A DNA stretch of 64,000 bases from a bacterium. Its GTDB lineage: Bacteria > Cyanobacteriota > Vampirovibrionia > Gastranaerophilales > Gastranaerophilaceae. The stretch lies in contig JAFRAO010000016.1 in NCBI GenBank assembly GCA_017405375.1, forward strand, positions 1 to 64,000, in the 5' to 3' direction. Below, one piece after another: positions 63,979 to 64,000 of the stretch (position 1 is the first letter of the stretch; each line of letters begins with the position of its first letter). Below the pieces are notes generated by a model, which was not told the DNA's origin, made no database searches, and saw nothing but the letters and a program-made list of their open reading frames with translations. The translations under genes were made by a program, and so were the position numbers.

Positions 63979-64000
63979 TTCAACCCCATAGTCCGATAAT

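Overview
ORGANISM. The window is AT-rich bacterial chromosome, most likely from a member of the Candidatus Gastranaerophilales (Vampirovibrionia, the former Melainabacteria), the non-photosynthetic gut relatives of Cyanobacteria. The strongest evidence is the RNA polymerase beta-prime subunit. It is split into rpoC1 (37317-39026) and rpoC2 (39047-42913) at the cyanobacterial/plastid break point, and rpoC2 carries a very long insertion. A flagellin-FliW-CsrA set, a CHASE2 cyclase, signal peptidase and many small lineage-specific proteins fit this placement. No photosynthesis gene is visible. Lineage is an inference from gene structure; no 16S rRNA gene is present.

LAYOUT. 1-990: no large gene; two copies of a small module, each with a promoter, a tiny hydrophobic peptide and a hairpin. 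996-2652: zinc-type CDF exporter and tRNA modification enzyme TcdA. 2701-5966 (minus): an unknown small protein, then a CHASE2 adenylate cyclase translationally coupled to a stand-alone receiver domain. 6033-9576: KDPG-type aldolase, CsaB-like pyruvyl transferase, and an envelope-stress unit (zinc anti-sigma, ECF sigma, Spy/CpxP-like protein). 9707-16420 (minus): tRNA CCA/poly(A) nucleotidyltransferase, RsmE, pentapeptide-repeat protein, LuxR-type response regulator, TPR protein, GAF/HD-GYP protein. 16500-25078: glycosyltransferases, a CAU tRNA, rubrerythrin, a PLD-type enzyme, a YdjC deacetylase and an orphan corrinoid iron-sulfur protein pair below ftsH. 27096-33670: three tandem large genes joining a type IV prepilin-like N-terminus, NIG-x-x-AG repeats and a C-terminal S74 self-cleaving chaperone. 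33909-42913: rpoB-rpoC1-rpoC2. 43046-48794: clpB, a GT39-type glycosyltransferase and two phage-tail-like genes. 48987-52986: flagellin, Hsp20, csrA, fliW and TPR proteins. 53134-58731: a secreted repeat protein, a phosphodiester glycosidase with a switch-like leader, comEC and two XRE regulators. 58902-63978: hisS, a nucleotidyltransferase-like protein, three paralogous genes of unknown family, lepB and a polyprenyl synthase.

HOW IT WORKS TOGETHER. Much of the window concerns the cell surface: pyruvylated and other polysaccharides, lipid-linked sugars, flagella, pilin-like S74 proteins and secreted TPR proteins. Signalling is by cAMP, HD-GYP, two-component and ECF systems. The csrA and fliW genes lie just upstream of a flagellin whose leader contains a textbook CsrA-type hairpin, so the FliW-CsrA-flagellin feedback loop probably works here. 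The best candidates for undescribed biology are the pilin/NIG/S74 trio, the tandem DGTE-motif family at 60.5-62.2 kb, the two small-peptide modules at the left end, and the attenuator-like leader at 55.7 kb.
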